Shown here: positions 27,245 through 36,407 of the stretch, in pieces | Position numbering within the stretch: the stretch's first letter is position 1 | Layout: each line of letters begins with the position of its first letter | Assembly (NCBI RefSeq): GCF_900240405.1 | Contig: NZ_OEQK01000009.1 | Coordinates: 113,429 to 177,428 of the forward strand | Source: Salirhabdus sp. Marseille-P4669 | GTDB lineage: Bacteria; Bacillota; Bacilli; Bacillales; Alkalibacillaceae | Reading direction: 5' to 3' | Length of the DNA stretch: 64,000 bases | Notes under the pieces: generated by a model | The model's database searches: none | Told to the model about the DNA's origin: nothing | Seen by the model: the letters and a program-made list of their open reading frames with translations, nothing else | Translations under genes and position numbers: made by a program

Positions 27245-27808
27245 GTGAAAAGGATGCGTAAAAAGCATGCGCTTGTTATTGGCGGAACAGGTATGCTGAG
27301 TGATGTAACGATCTGGTTAAATAAAAAAGGGTATCATGTAACAGTAATTGGAAGACGAAATGAAACGTATCAAAGGTTGATGAGCAAGGTAAAATTTCCT
27401 AAGAGTATAACGAGCTTATTAGTAGATTATCATGATACAGATATGCTTAAAGAGCTATTATTAGAACGTATAGAGAAAGATGGGCCCATTGAAGTAGTTG
27501 TCTCATGGGTGCACAGTTCAGCTCCAGAGGTGAATCCAACTGTCCTAGCATTACTGGATAGCTTCACAAAGGACAACTATCACTTTTTTCATGTAAAATC
27601 TAGTACGTCTTCTATTCATAAACAGAAACCGAAAGTCCCAGTAAGCGGTCATTACTATGAGATTTATTTGGGCTTTAAAATAATTGGAAATCATTCCAGA
27701 TGGCTAACACATCAGGAAATTAGTCAAGGCGTGATTGATGCCATTCATCATAAACGAGCGCAAACAATTGTTGGTCAATTAGAGCCTTGGGAGAAGCGAC
27801 CTCATTAA
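27245..27808 (+). CDS. Short Rossmann-fold (SDR-like) protein
   Basis: A 187-residue protein starting with a nucleotide-binding glycine motif, LVIGGTGMLSDVTIWLNKKGYHVTVIGRR (about residues 10-37), and a VVSWVHSSAPEV strand in the NNAG position. It is shorter than classical SDRs and no YxxxK catalytic pair is seen, so catalysis is uncertain. GTG 27245 has AAAAGG seven bases upstream; ATG 27254 would be too close to any site. It lies 72 bases before the BTAD regulator, but a functional link is not shown. Confidence 0.75.
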   Translation: MKRMRKKHALVIGGTGMLSDVTIWLNKKGYHVTVIGRRNETYQRLMSKVKFPKSITSLLVDYHDTDMLKELLLERIEKDGPIEVVVSWVHSSAPEVNPTVLALLDSFTKDNYHFFHVKSSTSSIHKQKPKVPVSGHYYEIYLGFKIIGNHSRWLTHQEISQGVIDAIHHKRAQTIVGQLEPWEKRPH

Positions 27809-27880
27809 CTTCAACTAGATCCATTAAACATAATACAATCGTTTTTATAATAAATTTTATTAAGAAAGGGGGCGGGTTAA

Positions 27881-30800
27881 ATGGAAGATGTGCCAATACT
27901 CACGACACAATTATCCCCACCAGCGACAAAAGAACGGTATATAAGACGAGCGAAGCTGAATCAAAAGCTGAAATTACTTACAAAATATCGCCTTACCCTA
28001 ATCCATTCTGGTGCAGGATATGGAAAAAGTACTGCCTTATCTATGTATTTACAGGATGCAAATATTGATGCGTGTTGGTACTCCATTTCTCCGTATGATG
28101 ATGACTTCGTACCCTTTTTAACAAAGTTTGTTCATGCAATCCGTAAACAGGAGCCCCTATTTGGTGATCGAGTATTAAAGGAACTCCAATCGATTGATCA
28201 TTATGTTCATGATCAAGAAATATGGTCATTCATGACGATGATGGTGAATGAAGTTGCAAAACTAGAAAAGGAAATGATTTTAATATTAGATGATTTTCAT
28301 CATTTAACGAATTCTCCCTCAATAGAAGCATGGATTCAACATTTTATTGCTCATTTTCCGGAACAATTACACCTTGTCATTTCGAGTAGAAGAAGACCGA
28401 AGTGGAGTGTGCTTACCCAGTTAAAGGTGAAAGGAAATCTATTAGAAATCACCCAAGAAGATTTACTCCTCCGTTACGACGAGATGGAGCATATGGCTCT
28501 CGATATATATGAAATTCCAATTGAAACGCAGGAACTAAAGAAAATCCATGAAACCACAGAAGGATGGGCTATTGCTTGTGGAATGTTTGTCCAGCAGCTA
28601 CGAACAGGTATTGATGTGCAAGCAATTTTACAAAAAGAGAAAACGTCTCTTCAGGATTTGTTTGATTACTTAGTAATGGAAGTGCTTTCAAAGCAGTCTG
28701 CAATTGTCCAAAAGTTTTTAGAGCAGACAAGCATTCTCGAAATGTTATCCCCGGAGTCATGTGATGTTGTTTTGCGTATGAGTGGCTCTAGTAGTTTGCT
28801 GGAGGATCTTTCCAATCAAAACCTATTTATTCAAACCATCGATGAAAAGCATTACCGGTATCACGCGTTATTTAAATCATTTCTAGAGAGTAGATTGAAA
28901 AAGGAACAACCAGAAGAATTCTATCGATTACATTTTCAAGCTGCCAAGTTTTATGAGCAGCAAGGTAATATAGAAGCGGCTATTTTTCATTATGAACAAG
29001 TGAAAGCAGATGATCGGGTTGCAAGTATATTATCCGATTACGGGATGCAAATGCTAGAGGTAGGTAAACTTCAAGTCTTATACGAGCGATTAATGCATAT
29101 TTCGGATCGGGAAAAAGACTACTTTCCTATTTTATGGTATTACGAGGGGGAAGTGTTGCGATATCGTTCCCATTATAGTGAAGCAGAGAGTTGCTATGAT
29201 CGAGCTTTGGAGGAAGGGGAGCGAAGACGTGATTTGTATGCAAAGAGTTTTGCTCTTGAAGGGAAGGCACGGATCTATTTAGATACGATTCAACCGGATC
29301 AGGCGGAACGGATTCTAAAAACCGCAATTGAAATAAGAGAAACCTTAACTGTTTCGGATGTTGAGAAAGCCAAGCTATATCATATGCTAGGTGAAAATTT
29401 GCTGAACTCCGGTCATGCAAAAAAAGCCGAGGCCTGGTTTGAAAAAGCAAAACGATTAAAGCTTCCATTAGATGATAGTAATTTAGAAGCTAGATTATAC
29501 CTACGTACTGGTCGTCTTTTTAAAGCGAGACAGGTGCTTTTAGATCGTAAAGTGAAGAATAGTAAAGAGGAAATAAACACATTGCCTCAATCGCATCGGG
29601 AAACGGATATTCTATTATCTATTATTGAAGCCTTTATGGGAAATAGTGAAGAAAGTAAAAAGTATGCTCAGGTAGGGATTGAGCTTGGTGTTCAGTTAGA
29701 ATCCCCATATATAGAGGCTTGTGGCTGGATGCGCATGGGGCATGCGGTACTATTAAGTAATCAATATGATTCCGCTTTAGCAGAGCAGTGTTATAATACG
29801 TCCCTTGATATAATGGGAAAGCTAAATGTTTCAAGAGGTAAGGCAGAGCCATATATGGGCCTCTGTTTGCTATATGGCTTAAAGCAGGAATATGAAAAAG
29901 CACTAGAAATGGGCCAAAAGGGTCTTTATGAGACAGAGAAGGTAAAGGATTTATGGTTATCCTCCTTAATTCAATTATGCATATCCATATCGGCTATCTA
30001 TTGCAATCGCTATGATTATGCAATGGAAATGCTTTCTGAAACCGAACAAAATTTTGAGCTTTGTCATGATGAATATGGATTAATGCTAGTATCTTTTTGG
30101 AAGGCCTATCTATATGATGAGATGAATAAAGAGGATTCCTTTAAAAACGAAATGGCTGTATTTTTAAAAAGGATGCAAACAGGCTCCTATGAATTTTTTC
30201 TAAGCGTACGAACTACATTTGGCCCGTTGGATTTGCAAAATATGATTCCTCTGTTATTTAAAGCCCAAACCCTTAAAGTAAGTGATCATTATGTTACAAA
30301 GCTTTTGTTTGAGCTTGGAATCGGTGATTTGGATAATCATCCAGGCTATACATTACGGATACAAACATTAGGAAAGTTTCGAGTCTGGTTAGGGAATGAA
30401 CGGATTGAAGAAAAAGATTGGCAACGAGGGAAGGCTAGGGAGTTACTAGAGTTATTTGTAACAAAACCAACAAAGCTTTGGATGAGAGATGAAATCTACC
30501 ATTTGTTATGGCCAGATCAAGATGAAGAGAATGCGAATAAAGGCTTTAAGGTTGCGTTAAATGCATTATTAAAAACAATAGAACCACAAAGAAAGGCTAG
30601 GGCAGAGTCGTTTTATATTAAACGTTCTGGAGCTGCTTATGGTTTGAACGCCCAATCAGGTTATGAAATAGATGTCCTTCAATTTGAAAAGTGGATAACG
30701 GCTGGGCTGGATAAGGCAGACCCTATTCGTTCAAAGGAGTTGTTACAAAAAGGGCTGATCCTTTATGAGGGCGATTTTTTACCGGATCGTCGGACAGCAG

Positions 30801-31120
30801 ATTGGTCGCTGGCAGAGCGTGAACGATATCAAGTGTTGTTCTTGCGTGGTGCAGAGAAAATGGCACAGGTTTCAGTGCGCCTTAATGATTTTGATGCAAG
30901 CATACATTGGTGCGAAAAAATTTTGCGAGTTGATGCCACTTGGGAGGAAGCCTATCGACTCATTATGTTTAGCTATTACCAAAAAAACAATCGACCCCAA
31001 GCTATCAAATGGTATCAAAAGTGTTGTGATGTTTTAGAGAAAGAGCTAGGTGTTGAACCAATGCAGCCAACGAAGCATATGTTTGAGTTAATAAAAGATG
31101 CCACGGAAATTGTGGAATAG
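27881..31120 (+). CDS. Large BTAD/SARP-type transcriptional activator with MalT-like ATPase and TPRs
   Basis: A 1079-residue regulator. Residues about 20-300 form a STAND-type ATPase with Walker A GAGYGKST (44-51) and Walker B MILILDDFHH (132-141). Residues about 340-780 are helical TPR-like repeats (for example AESCYDRALEEG, AKLYHMLGENLL). The C-terminus has an OmpR-like winged helix starting near 826 (IQTLGKFRVWLGNERI...KARELLELF) and a bacterial transcriptional activator domain (about 925-1079). This order, ATPase-TPR-wHTH-BTAD, is known in Bacillaceae but little studied. Presumably it senses a ligand and activates the downstream importer operon, whose promoters carry SARP-like repeats. 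Start ATG after AAGGGGGCGG. Confidence 0.9.
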   Translation: MEDVPILTTQLSPPATKERYIRRAKLNQKLKLLTKYRLTLIHSGAGYGKSTALSMYLQDANIDACWYSISPYDDDFVPFLTKFVHAIRKQEPLFGDRVLKELQSIDHYVHDQEIWSFMTMMVNEVAKLEKEMILILDDFHHLTNSPSIEAWIQHFIAHFPEQLHLVISSRRRPKWSVLTQLKVKGNLLEITQEDLLLRYDEMEHMALDIYEIPIETQELKKIHETTEGWAIACGMFVQQLRTGIDVQAILQKEKTSLQDLFDYLVMEVLSKQSAIVQKFLEQTSILEMLSPESCDVVLRMSGSSSLLEDLSNQNLFIQTIDEKHYRYHALFKSFLESRLKKEQPEEFYRLHFQAAKFYEQQGNIEAAIFHYEQVKADDRVASILSDYGMQMLEVGKLQVLYERLMHISDREKDYFPILWYYEGEVLRYRSHYSEAESCYDRALEEGERRRDLYAKSFALEGKARIYLDTIQPDQAERILKTAIEIRETLTVSDVEKAKLYHMLGENLLNSGHAKKAEAWFEKAKRLKLPLDDSNLEARLYLRTGRLFKARQVLLDRKVKNSKEEINTLPQSHRETDILLSIIEAFMGNSEESKKYAQVGIELGVQLESPYIEACGWMRMGHAVLLSNQYDSALAEQCYNTSLDIMGKLNVSRGKAEPYMGLCLLYGLKQEYEKALEMGQKGLYETEKVKDLWLSSLIQLCISISAIYCNRYDYAMEMLSETEQNFELCHDEYGLMLVSFWKAYLYDEMNKEDSFKNEMAVFLKRMQTGSYEFFLSVRTTFGPLDLQNMIPLLFKAQTLKVSDHYVTKLLFELGIGDLDNHPGYTLRIQTLGKFRVWLGNERIEEKDWQRGKARELLELFVTKPTKLWMRDEIYHLLWPDQDEENANKGFKVALNALLKTIEPQRKARAESFYIKRSGAAYGLNAQSGYEIDVLQFEKWITAGLDKADPIRSKELLQKGLILYEGDFLPDRRTADWSLAERERYQVLFLRGAEKMAQVSVRLNDFDASIHWCEKILRVDATWEEAYRLIMFSYYQKNNRPQAIKWYQKCCDVLEKELGVEPMQPTKHMFELIKDATEIVE

Positions 31121-31160
31121 GACAGGTTAGAGAATATATATTTTCTAACCTGTCTTTATT
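31121..31160. terminator. Terminator of the BTAD regulator gene
   Basis: Stem GACAGGTTAGA with TCTAACCTGTC around a TATATA-type loop, followed by TTTATTATT. It is shared with the candidate minus-strand small ORF. Confidence 0.75.
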
Positions 31161-31161
31161 A

Positions 31162-31299
31162 TTATGAGCGATTCGATTTACTTCCGGAATTATTATTGTG
31201 AGTTGAGGGATTATGAGGCTGATTGAGAGGATTATTAAGATTTGTTGCGGGATTATGGGCAGTCATTGAATGATTAATTGAGTTATAACTGAAATTCAT
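31162..31299 (-). CDS. Candidate 45-residue Asn-rich small protein
   Basis: The complement of 31299-31162 is an open frame of 45 codons that ends in three consecutive TAA codons just before the terminator stem. The product is strongly biased (about one third Asn, with Ser, Pro, His) and contains three related tripeptides HNP, NNP, HNP at about eight-residue spacing. No strong ribosome site precedes the ATG (only AAGAAAAATGG). It lies between the regulator and its target operon. It could be a small spore or cell-surface-type protein, or a chance frame in AT-rich DNA. Confidence 0.35.
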   Translation of the reverse strand: MNFSYNSINHSMTAHNPATNLNNPLNQPHNPSTHNNNSGSKSNRS

Positions 31300-31364
31300 A
31301 CCATTTTTCTTGAAAAAACAAAGCCTGCCGCATTCCTATAAATGTGTTTTGATGCATTCCTATT

Positions 31365-31397
31365 TGTAACTTCTCTGTAACTCCTTTTTTTTAAGAT
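31365..31397 (+). promoter_or_regulatory. SARP-type direct repeat and promoter of the ABC/PHA operon
   Basis: Two exact heptads TGTAACT at 31365-31371 and 31376-31382 (11-bp period) are followed after nine bases by the -10-like TAAGAT at 31392-31397. No -35 consensus is present; the repeats occupy that position. The same arrangement occurs at 39200. It is the predicted binding site of the BTAD regulator encoded upstream. Confidence 0.7.
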
Positions 31398-31461
31398 GAT
31401 ACCAAAGCTAATGGAGCTTGAATTTATTTTTTACTTAATAAATGAAGGGGGAAACGAGTAC

Positions 31462-32706
31462 ATGTCATGTAAGAGAATACTAGGCTTAATGATGCTTTTC
31501 TTATTGCTTGTCTTTGTGGCTGCTTGTAATACGAGTGAGGATGGAGATAATTCTAGTGAAGAGCAAGGAAGTGATAACTCTCCAGATAGTGGGGAAGAAG
31601 CCTCTAAGGATCCGATTAAAATTGGGGTATTGGCATCTTTATCTGGGGCGCTTGAGTCCTATGGGGTGCAAACGCAGCAAGGCTTTGATTTAGGACTTGA
31701 ATATGCAACAGATGGAACAATGGAAATTAATGGCCAGCCCATTGAGGTCATTTATGAGGATACGGAAACAACACCACAGGTTGCCCGTCAAAAAGCATTA
31801 AAGCTTCTAGAAGAAGACAACGTAGATTTCCTTGTAGGGTCTTCGAGCTCTGGTGATACATTAGCTGTAGTTGATCTAGCTAAAGAATATGAAAAAATCA
31901 TGATTGTAGAGCCAGCGGTTGCTGATAGTATTACAGGTGCGGATTTTAATGAGTATATTTTCCGTACGGCACGTAACTCCTCTCAGGATGCGGTTGCAGG
32001 GGCGGCAGCAATTGCTGATGAAGGAGTAAAAATTGCCACTCTCGCTCCGGACTATGCTTTTGGTCACGATGGAGTTGCTGCATTTAAAGCTGCTGCAGAA
32101 GAATTAGGAGCAGAAATCGTTCTAGAAGAATATCCTCCAGCAGATGCAACGGATTTCACAGCGAATATCCAAAAAATTATTGATGCAGACCCAGATTATT
32201 TATTTGTTGTATGGGCAGGTGCGAATAGCCCATGGAACCAAATTGCAGACATGGATCTTCAAGGTAAGGGTATTAAAATTTCAACAGGGGCTCCTGATAT
32301 TGCAGCATTAGCTACAATGGATGCTTTGGTTGGAATGGAAGGATTCTCTGTTTATTATCATACATTGCCAGACAATGACATTAATGATTGGTTAGTGGAG
32401 CAAATGCAGGAGAGACATGGTACTGTACCAGACTTATTTACACCTGGGGGAATGAGCGCGGCAATCGCGATTGTGGAAGCCTTGAAGCAAACAAATGGAG
32501 ACACAAATGCCAAAACCTTAATCGAAACGATGGAAGGCATGCGTTTCGATACACCTAAAGGAACCATGACATTCCGACCTGAGGATCACCAAGCGTTACA
32601 GGAAATGTACTCCATTACGCTAGAAGAAGGAGAAGAATATCCTGTACCAGTCTTGAATCGAGTACTTACTCCAGAGGAAACCGCGCCTCCAATTATGAAT
32701 CAATAA
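31462..32706 (+). CDS. ABC transporter substrate-binding lipoprotein, LIV/amide-type
   Basis: A 414-residue type I periplasmic-binding-fold lipoprotein. The signal peptide ends in lipobox VAAC (Cys22), followed by an acidic Ser/Glu linker to about residue 50. The mature part starts IKIGVLASLSGALESYGVQTQQGFDLGLEYA, the hallmark of LivJ/K-like receptors, with the conserved GSSSSGDTLAV ligand loop. ATG 31462 has AAGGGGG; the open frame extends 22 codons upstream with no signal-peptide logic. The ligand may be a branched amino acid, carboxylate, aromatic acid or acyl compound; genomic context favours a carboxylate. Confidence 0.9.
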   Translation: MSCKRILGLMMLFLLLVFVAACNTSEDGDNSSEEQGSDNSPDSGEEASKDPIKIGVLASLSGALESYGVQTQQGFDLGLEYATDGTMEINGQPIEVIYEDTETTPQVARQKALKLLEEDNVDFLVGSSSSGDTLAVVDLAKEYEKIMIVEPAVADSITGADFNEYIFRTARNSSQDAVAGAAAIADEGVKIATLAPDYAFGHDGVAAFKAAAEELGAEIVLEEYPPADATDFTANIQKIIDADPDYLFVVWAGANSPWNQIADMDLQGKGIKISTGAPDIAALATMDALVGMEGFSVYYHTLPDNDINDWLVEQMQERHGTVPDLFTPGGMSAAIAIVEALKQTNGDTNAKTLIETMEGMRFDTPKGTMTFRPEDHQALQEMYSITLEEGEEYPVPVLNRVLTPEETAPPIMNQ

Positions 32707-32715
32707 AGAATAGAG

Positions 32716-32753
32716 TGAACTTCGGTTTATAGCCGAAGTTCATTCCTCTTTTT
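32716..32753 (+). terminator. Attenuator-like hairpin between receptor and ATPase genes
   Basis: Perfect 10-bp stem TGAACTTCGG/CCGAAGTTCA followed by TTCCTCTTTTT. It lies inside the operon, so it probably acts as a partial terminator or 3' stabiliser that lets the receptor be made in excess. Confidence 0.65.
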
Positions 32754-32835
32754 AAACCATACGAATGTCTACGTGAATAGAGGATTGCATCAAGCGAAGT
32801 TATAAGCGAAAAAAAAGAATCGAGGTGGTGAACCA

Positions 32836-33603
32836 ATGGAATCAATTATCGAAACGAAGGATTTAACAATTTTCTTTGGTGGTCATGTGGCAGTAAACGA
32901 AGTATCTGTGCGTATCGCAAAAAATAAATTTACTTCTGTAATTGGTCCAAATGGTGCTGGAAAGACAACCTTTTTTAATCTGCTGAGTGGCCAGCTTTAT
33001 CCGACAAAAGGGGAAATTTATTTTAAAAATGAAAACATCACTAAGAAGTCCCCGACCATAAGAACGCGGTTGGGAATTGGGCGCTCCTTTCAGATAACAA
33101 ATGTATTTCCAAATCTAACCGTTTTAGAAAATGTTCGTCTTGCTGTTCAATCTAATCAGAAGATTCGGTACCAAATGATGTTTCACTATAAAAAGTATAG
33201 TTTATTCGAAGAGCAGGCTTTAGAGCTTTTGGAGCTTGTATTGCTCAAAAATAAAGCACATGCAGTAGCTGCTAATCTTGCACATGGCGAAAAGAGAAAA
33301 TTAGAGATTGCCATGCTGTTAGCTTTAGAAACCGATTTGCTATTGCTTGATGAACCAACTGCAGGTATGTCCTTAGAAGAGGTTCCGGCTATTTTAGAGG
33401 TAATTAAAAGAATTAAAGAGCAAGGGAATCGGACCATTGTACTTATTGAGCACAAAATGGATATGATCCTTGGCCTATCCGATGAGGTATTGGTTTTATT
33501 CAATGGAGAGTTGCTTGCACAAGGAACTCCAGAAGAAATAATGGAGAATAAAACGGTTCAGTCGGCCTATTTAGGAGGGATGAGCAATGACAGCCTTGCT
33601 TAA
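32836..33603 (+). CDS. LIV-type ABC transporter ATP-binding protein (LivG-like)
   Basis: A 255-residue ATPase. It has Walker A GPNGAGKTTFFN (about residues 37-48), the LivG-type IGRSFQITNVFPNLTVLENVRLA Q-loop region, the weak signature LAHGEKRKLEIA, Walker B LLLLDEPTAGMS and the VLIEHKMDMI H-loop. The LivG-specific GMS/EHKM features separate it from the LivF-like partner. Its 3' end overlaps the next gene by 17 bases. Confidence 0.93.
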   Translation: MESIIETKDLTIFFGGHVAVNEVSVRIAKNKFTSVIGPNGAGKTTFFNLLSGQLYPTKGEIYFKNENITKKSPTIRTRLGIGRSFQITNVFPNLTVLENVRLAVQSNQKIRYQMMFHYKKYSLFEEQALELLELVLLKNKAHAVAANLAHGEKRKLEIAMLLALETDLLLLDEPTAGMSLEEVPAILEVIKRIKEQGNRTIVLIEHKMDMILGLSDEVLVLFNGELLAQGTPEEIMENKTVQSAYLGGMSNDSLA

Positions 33604-34294
33604 GGTGGATCAAGTAGATACGTTTATCGACCAATTTCATATTTTGCAAAACGTTTCCTTTGACGTACAACCGGGGGAAGTGACGGTTCTTTTAGGTCGT
33701 AACGGTGCTGGAAAAACGACAACATTAAGAACAATAATGGGGTTAAATTCAGCTAAGAGTGGATCGGTAATGTATAAGGGTGAAGAGATTACAAAGCTTC
33801 CTGCCTACCAAATTGCTCGAAAAGGAATTGGATATGTGCCGGAAGATCAAGGGATATTTGGTGATTTAACCGTTGGAGAAAATATGCGTGTTGCCATGCA
33901 AAAGGAAGATGATGCAACGAAAGAACGCATGGAATGGGTATTAAATCTCTTTCCCGATTTAAAAACGTTTTGGAATAAGGCTGGTGGACAATTAAGTGGT
34001 GGTCAAAAACAAATGCTTTCTATTGCAAGAGCCTATTTAAATGAAAACGAGCTCCTGTTAATTGACGAGCCTAGCAAGGGATTAGCCCCCATAATCGTTG
34101 AAAAAGTAATGGACTCCATCCAGCAAATGAAGGAAAAAACGACAATCGTGTTGGTGGAGCAGAATTTTTATATGGCCAGTCAAATCGGAGACACATTCTA
34201 TATTTTAGATGATGGTACTACCGTTCATTCGGGTTCGATGGATGAGCTTAAGACAAATGAAGAGTTAAAGAAAAAGTACCTAGGGATTGCATAA
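33587..34294 (+). CDS. LIV-type ABC transporter ATP-binding protein (LivF-like)
   Basis: A 235-residue ATPase. Walker A GRNGAGKTTTLRTIMG (about residues 36-51), GIGYVPEDQGIFGDLTVGENM, signature LSGGQKQMLSIARA, Walker B LLLIDEPSKGLAP and VLVEQNFY are all LivF hallmarks. It pairs with the LivG-like ATPase and overlaps it by 17 bases, so the two subunits are probably made in equal amount. Confidence 0.93.
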   Translation: MTALLKVDQVDTFIDQFHILQNVSFDVQPGEVTVLLGRNGAGKTTTLRTIMGLNSAKSGSVMYKGEEITKLPAYQIARKGIGYVPEDQGIFGDLTVGENMRVAMQKEDDATKERMEWVLNLFPDLKTFWNKAGGQLSGGQKQMLSIARAYLNENELLLIDEPSKGLAPIIVEKVMDSIQQMKEKTTIVLVEQNFYMASQIGDTFYILDDGTTVHSGSMDELKTNEELKKKYLGIA

Positions 34295-34312
34295 GAGAGG
34301 AGGGGGTAACAA

Positions 34313-35185
34313 ATGGATATTATTTTCACGCTAACGTTGAACGGACTTGCAATCGGCATGTTGTTTTTCCTCTTAGCAGCGGGTTTAACACTCGTATTTG
34401 GACTTATGGATGTTTTAAATTTTGCCCACGGTGGGTTGTTTGTATGGGGAGCGTATACCGGTCTATGGGTGTATAGCTTGAGCAGCAACTTTTGGATTGG
34501 TGTGCTAGGTGCGATTGTTGCAGGGCTACTTATTGGGGCAATTACCGAATTGTTTATCATAAAACCAGTTTACGGTAATCACGTTCAACAAATTCTTATT
34601 ACGTTAGGATTTTTACTTGTACTATCCGAGTTAATCAAGGTGGTGTTTGGAGCGGATATAAAAGCGGTACAGCCACCAAGCTATTTGGATGGTAACTTTG
34701 CCTTAGGAGATTTAACGATTATCAAGTATCGTCTATTTCTCATTGTGATGGGGCTCTTTGTTTTTATTTTAACGACTTATATTTTAAAGAAGACTAGGAT
34801 TGGATTGATCGTCAGGGCTGGAGTAATCAATAAAGAAATGGTGCAGGCTCTAGGAATTAATATTCGTCTCGTGTTTATGGCTGTGTTTATGGTTGGGTCT
34901 GCTATGGCAGCTTTAGGAGGATTTTTGTTTGTGAATTATTCAGGAACTGCTTTTCCGGAGCTTGGAATAGAGTATGGGATTTTTGCGTTTATTGTTGTTG
35001 TTATTGGCGGAATGGGCAGTTTTTCAGGTTCTCTATTGGCGGCAATTTTAGTAGGACTGGCGCAGGTATACTTCCAATATTATCTTCCTTCCTTAGCGAT
35101 TGCTGTAAATATGATTTTAATGACTGCTGTTCTTCTGTTAAGACCTCAAGGGTTGTTTACGACTAGGGGGGTAAGTACAAAATGA
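34313..35185 (+). CDS. LIV-type ABC transporter permease (LivH-like)
   Basis: A 290-residue permease with about eight helices. It opens with LTLNGLAIGMLFFLLAAGLTLVFGLMDVLNFAHGGLF, the classic LivH N-terminus (FAHG motif near residue 40), and has the late GGMGSFSGSLLAAILVGLAQ coupling region. Its stop overlaps the start of the second permease by four bases (ATGA). Located in the cytoplasmic membrane. Confidence 0.93.
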   Translation: MDIIFTLTLNGLAIGMLFFLLAAGLTLVFGLMDVLNFAHGGLFVWGAYTGLWVYSLSSNFWIGVLGAIVAGLLIGAITELFIIKPVYGNHVQQILITLGFLLVLSELIKVVFGADIKAVQPPSYLDGNFALGDLTIIKYRLFLIVMGLFVFILTTYILKKTRIGLIVRAGVINKEMVQALGINIRLVFMAVFMVGSAMAALGGFLFVNYSGTAFPELGIEYGIFAFIVVVIGGMGSFSGSLLAAILVGLAQVYFQYYLPSLAIAVNMILMTAVLLLRPQGLFTTRGVSTK

Positions 35186-36207
35186 AGCAATTAAATAAAA
35201 TGCAATTATCTACGTGGGTCTATCTGTTAATTTCTGTGTTATTAGCGGTAGTTCCATTCGTTTATGACAATTTAAGCATGCTATTTCTCATCGTTCAAAT
35301 TTTTATCTTTGGTATTTTTGCAATGAGCTATGACCTGCTATTAGGGTACACCGGAATTGTGTCTTTTGGCCATGCTATGTTCTTTGGAGTGGGGGCATAT
35401 GGTGTTTCAATCGTACTAGAACGTAGTGAGGAGCCAACGATGGCAGTTGTAATCCTTGGAACAATCATCGCCTTGGGTATTGCTGCTGTTATCAGTTTTA
35501 TAGCTGGGATTCTTACACTGCGGTTAAAAAGCCACTTCTACGCAATGCTAACGTTAGCCTTAGCAGGACTATTTCTTGCAGCTGCGGAAAAAATGCGGGA
35601 TCTAACAGGTGGGAGTGATGGACTTTTATTTACTGTACCGGAATTCTTTAAGGACCGCACAAACTTATATTTACTTTGTTTAAGCTCACTGGTAGTCATT
35701 TTCTTTTTGCTAAGAAGAGTGACTAATTCACCATTAGGACGTGTACTAGTTGCTATCCGTGAAAATGAGCAAAGAACAATGTCACTTGGCTATAAAATCT
35801 TCCCATATAAATTGATTATCAGTGTAATTTCAGGTGTTGTGGCTGCTTTTGCAGGTGTCTTATATGCCATTTCCATCCGTTTTATCGATACAACCGTATT
35901 TGCGGTGGATGTTACGTTAGATGCATTATTAATGACCATTATTGGTGGTGTTGGAACCCTAATAGGACCAGTAATTGGAGCTGGTTTAATTGAATATGCT
36001 CATCACTTTTTATCATCGGAGCTCGCGGATGTTCACTGGATATTTGAAAGATGGGTAATCTTATTTGGAACGGTTTATATACTAGCGGTCATCTTTTTCC
36101 CTAAAGGAATCGTTGGTTCTATCCAGGGATTTGTAAATAAACGAAAAATAAAAAAGCAAGAGCAATTCGATAAAAAGCAATCTGAAAAAGACGAGTTAGC
36201 TGGGTAA
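35182..36207 (+). CDS. LIV-type ABC transporter permease (LivM-like)
   Basis: A 341-residue second permease with about nine helices, the LivM signature LLLGYTGIVSFGHAMFFGVGAYG (about residues 51-73) and LLMTIIGGVGTLIGPVIGA near 250-270. It ends in a charged Lys/Gln/Glu-rich cytosolic tail. A strong AAGGAGGAAGAGG site for the next small gene begins at its stop. Confidence 0.93.
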   Translation: MKQLNKMQLSTWVYLLISVLLAVVPFVYDNLSMLFLIVQIFIFGIFAMSYDLLLGYTGIVSFGHAMFFGVGAYGVSIVLERSEEPTMAVVILGTIIALGIAAVISFIAGILTLRLKSHFYAMLTLALAGLFLAAAEKMRDLTGGSDGLLFTVPEFFKDRTNLYLLCLSSLVVIFFLLRRVTNSPLGRVLVAIRENEQRTMSLGYKIFPYKLIISVISGVVAAFAGVLYAISIRFIDTTVFAVDVTLDALLMTIIGGVGTLIGPVIGAGLIEYAHHFLSSELADVHWIFERWVILFGTVYILAVIFFPKGIVGSIQGFVNKRKIKKQEQFDKKQSEKDELAG

Positions 36208-36218
36208 GGAGGAAGAGG

Positions 36219-36389
36219 ATGAATACACAGAACGTGACCTCTTTTGTCGTACGATTTCAAAAGCAAACGGACCTCTACAGAATCAAAGTTACCCATGTTC
36301 AAAAAGAAGAAGAATGGACATTTGAACGAATGGAGGATGTATTCGAATTTATGAAAAATCAAATTGATGAGGCTTATGAGGATTGCTAA
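36219..36389 (+). CDS. Operon-embedded small protein, 56 residues, unknown
   Basis: Between the second permease and the KAS III-like gene a 56-codon frame starts with ATG 36219 behind a near-perfect AAGGAGG site and stops 18 bases before the next ATG. The product is soluble and acidic at the C-terminus, with a predicted beta-hairpin (SFVVRFQKQ, YRIKVTHVQKEEEWTF) followed by a helix (MEDVFEFMKNQIDEAYEDC) ending in Cys. No family is recognised. Tight spacing on both sides argues that it belongs to the importer/acyl operon. Confidence 0.75.
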   Translation: MNTQNVTSFVVRFQKQTDLYRIKVTHVQKEEEWTFERMEDVFEFMKNQIDEAYEDC

Positions 36390-36407
36390 AAGGGGAGGTG
36401 TTGGAGT

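Noticed and set aside
27245..31120. SDR-like gene and BTAD regulator as one operon with the importer
   Set aside because: A terminator follows the regulator and the importer has its own SARP-type promoter, so joint transcription is not supported.
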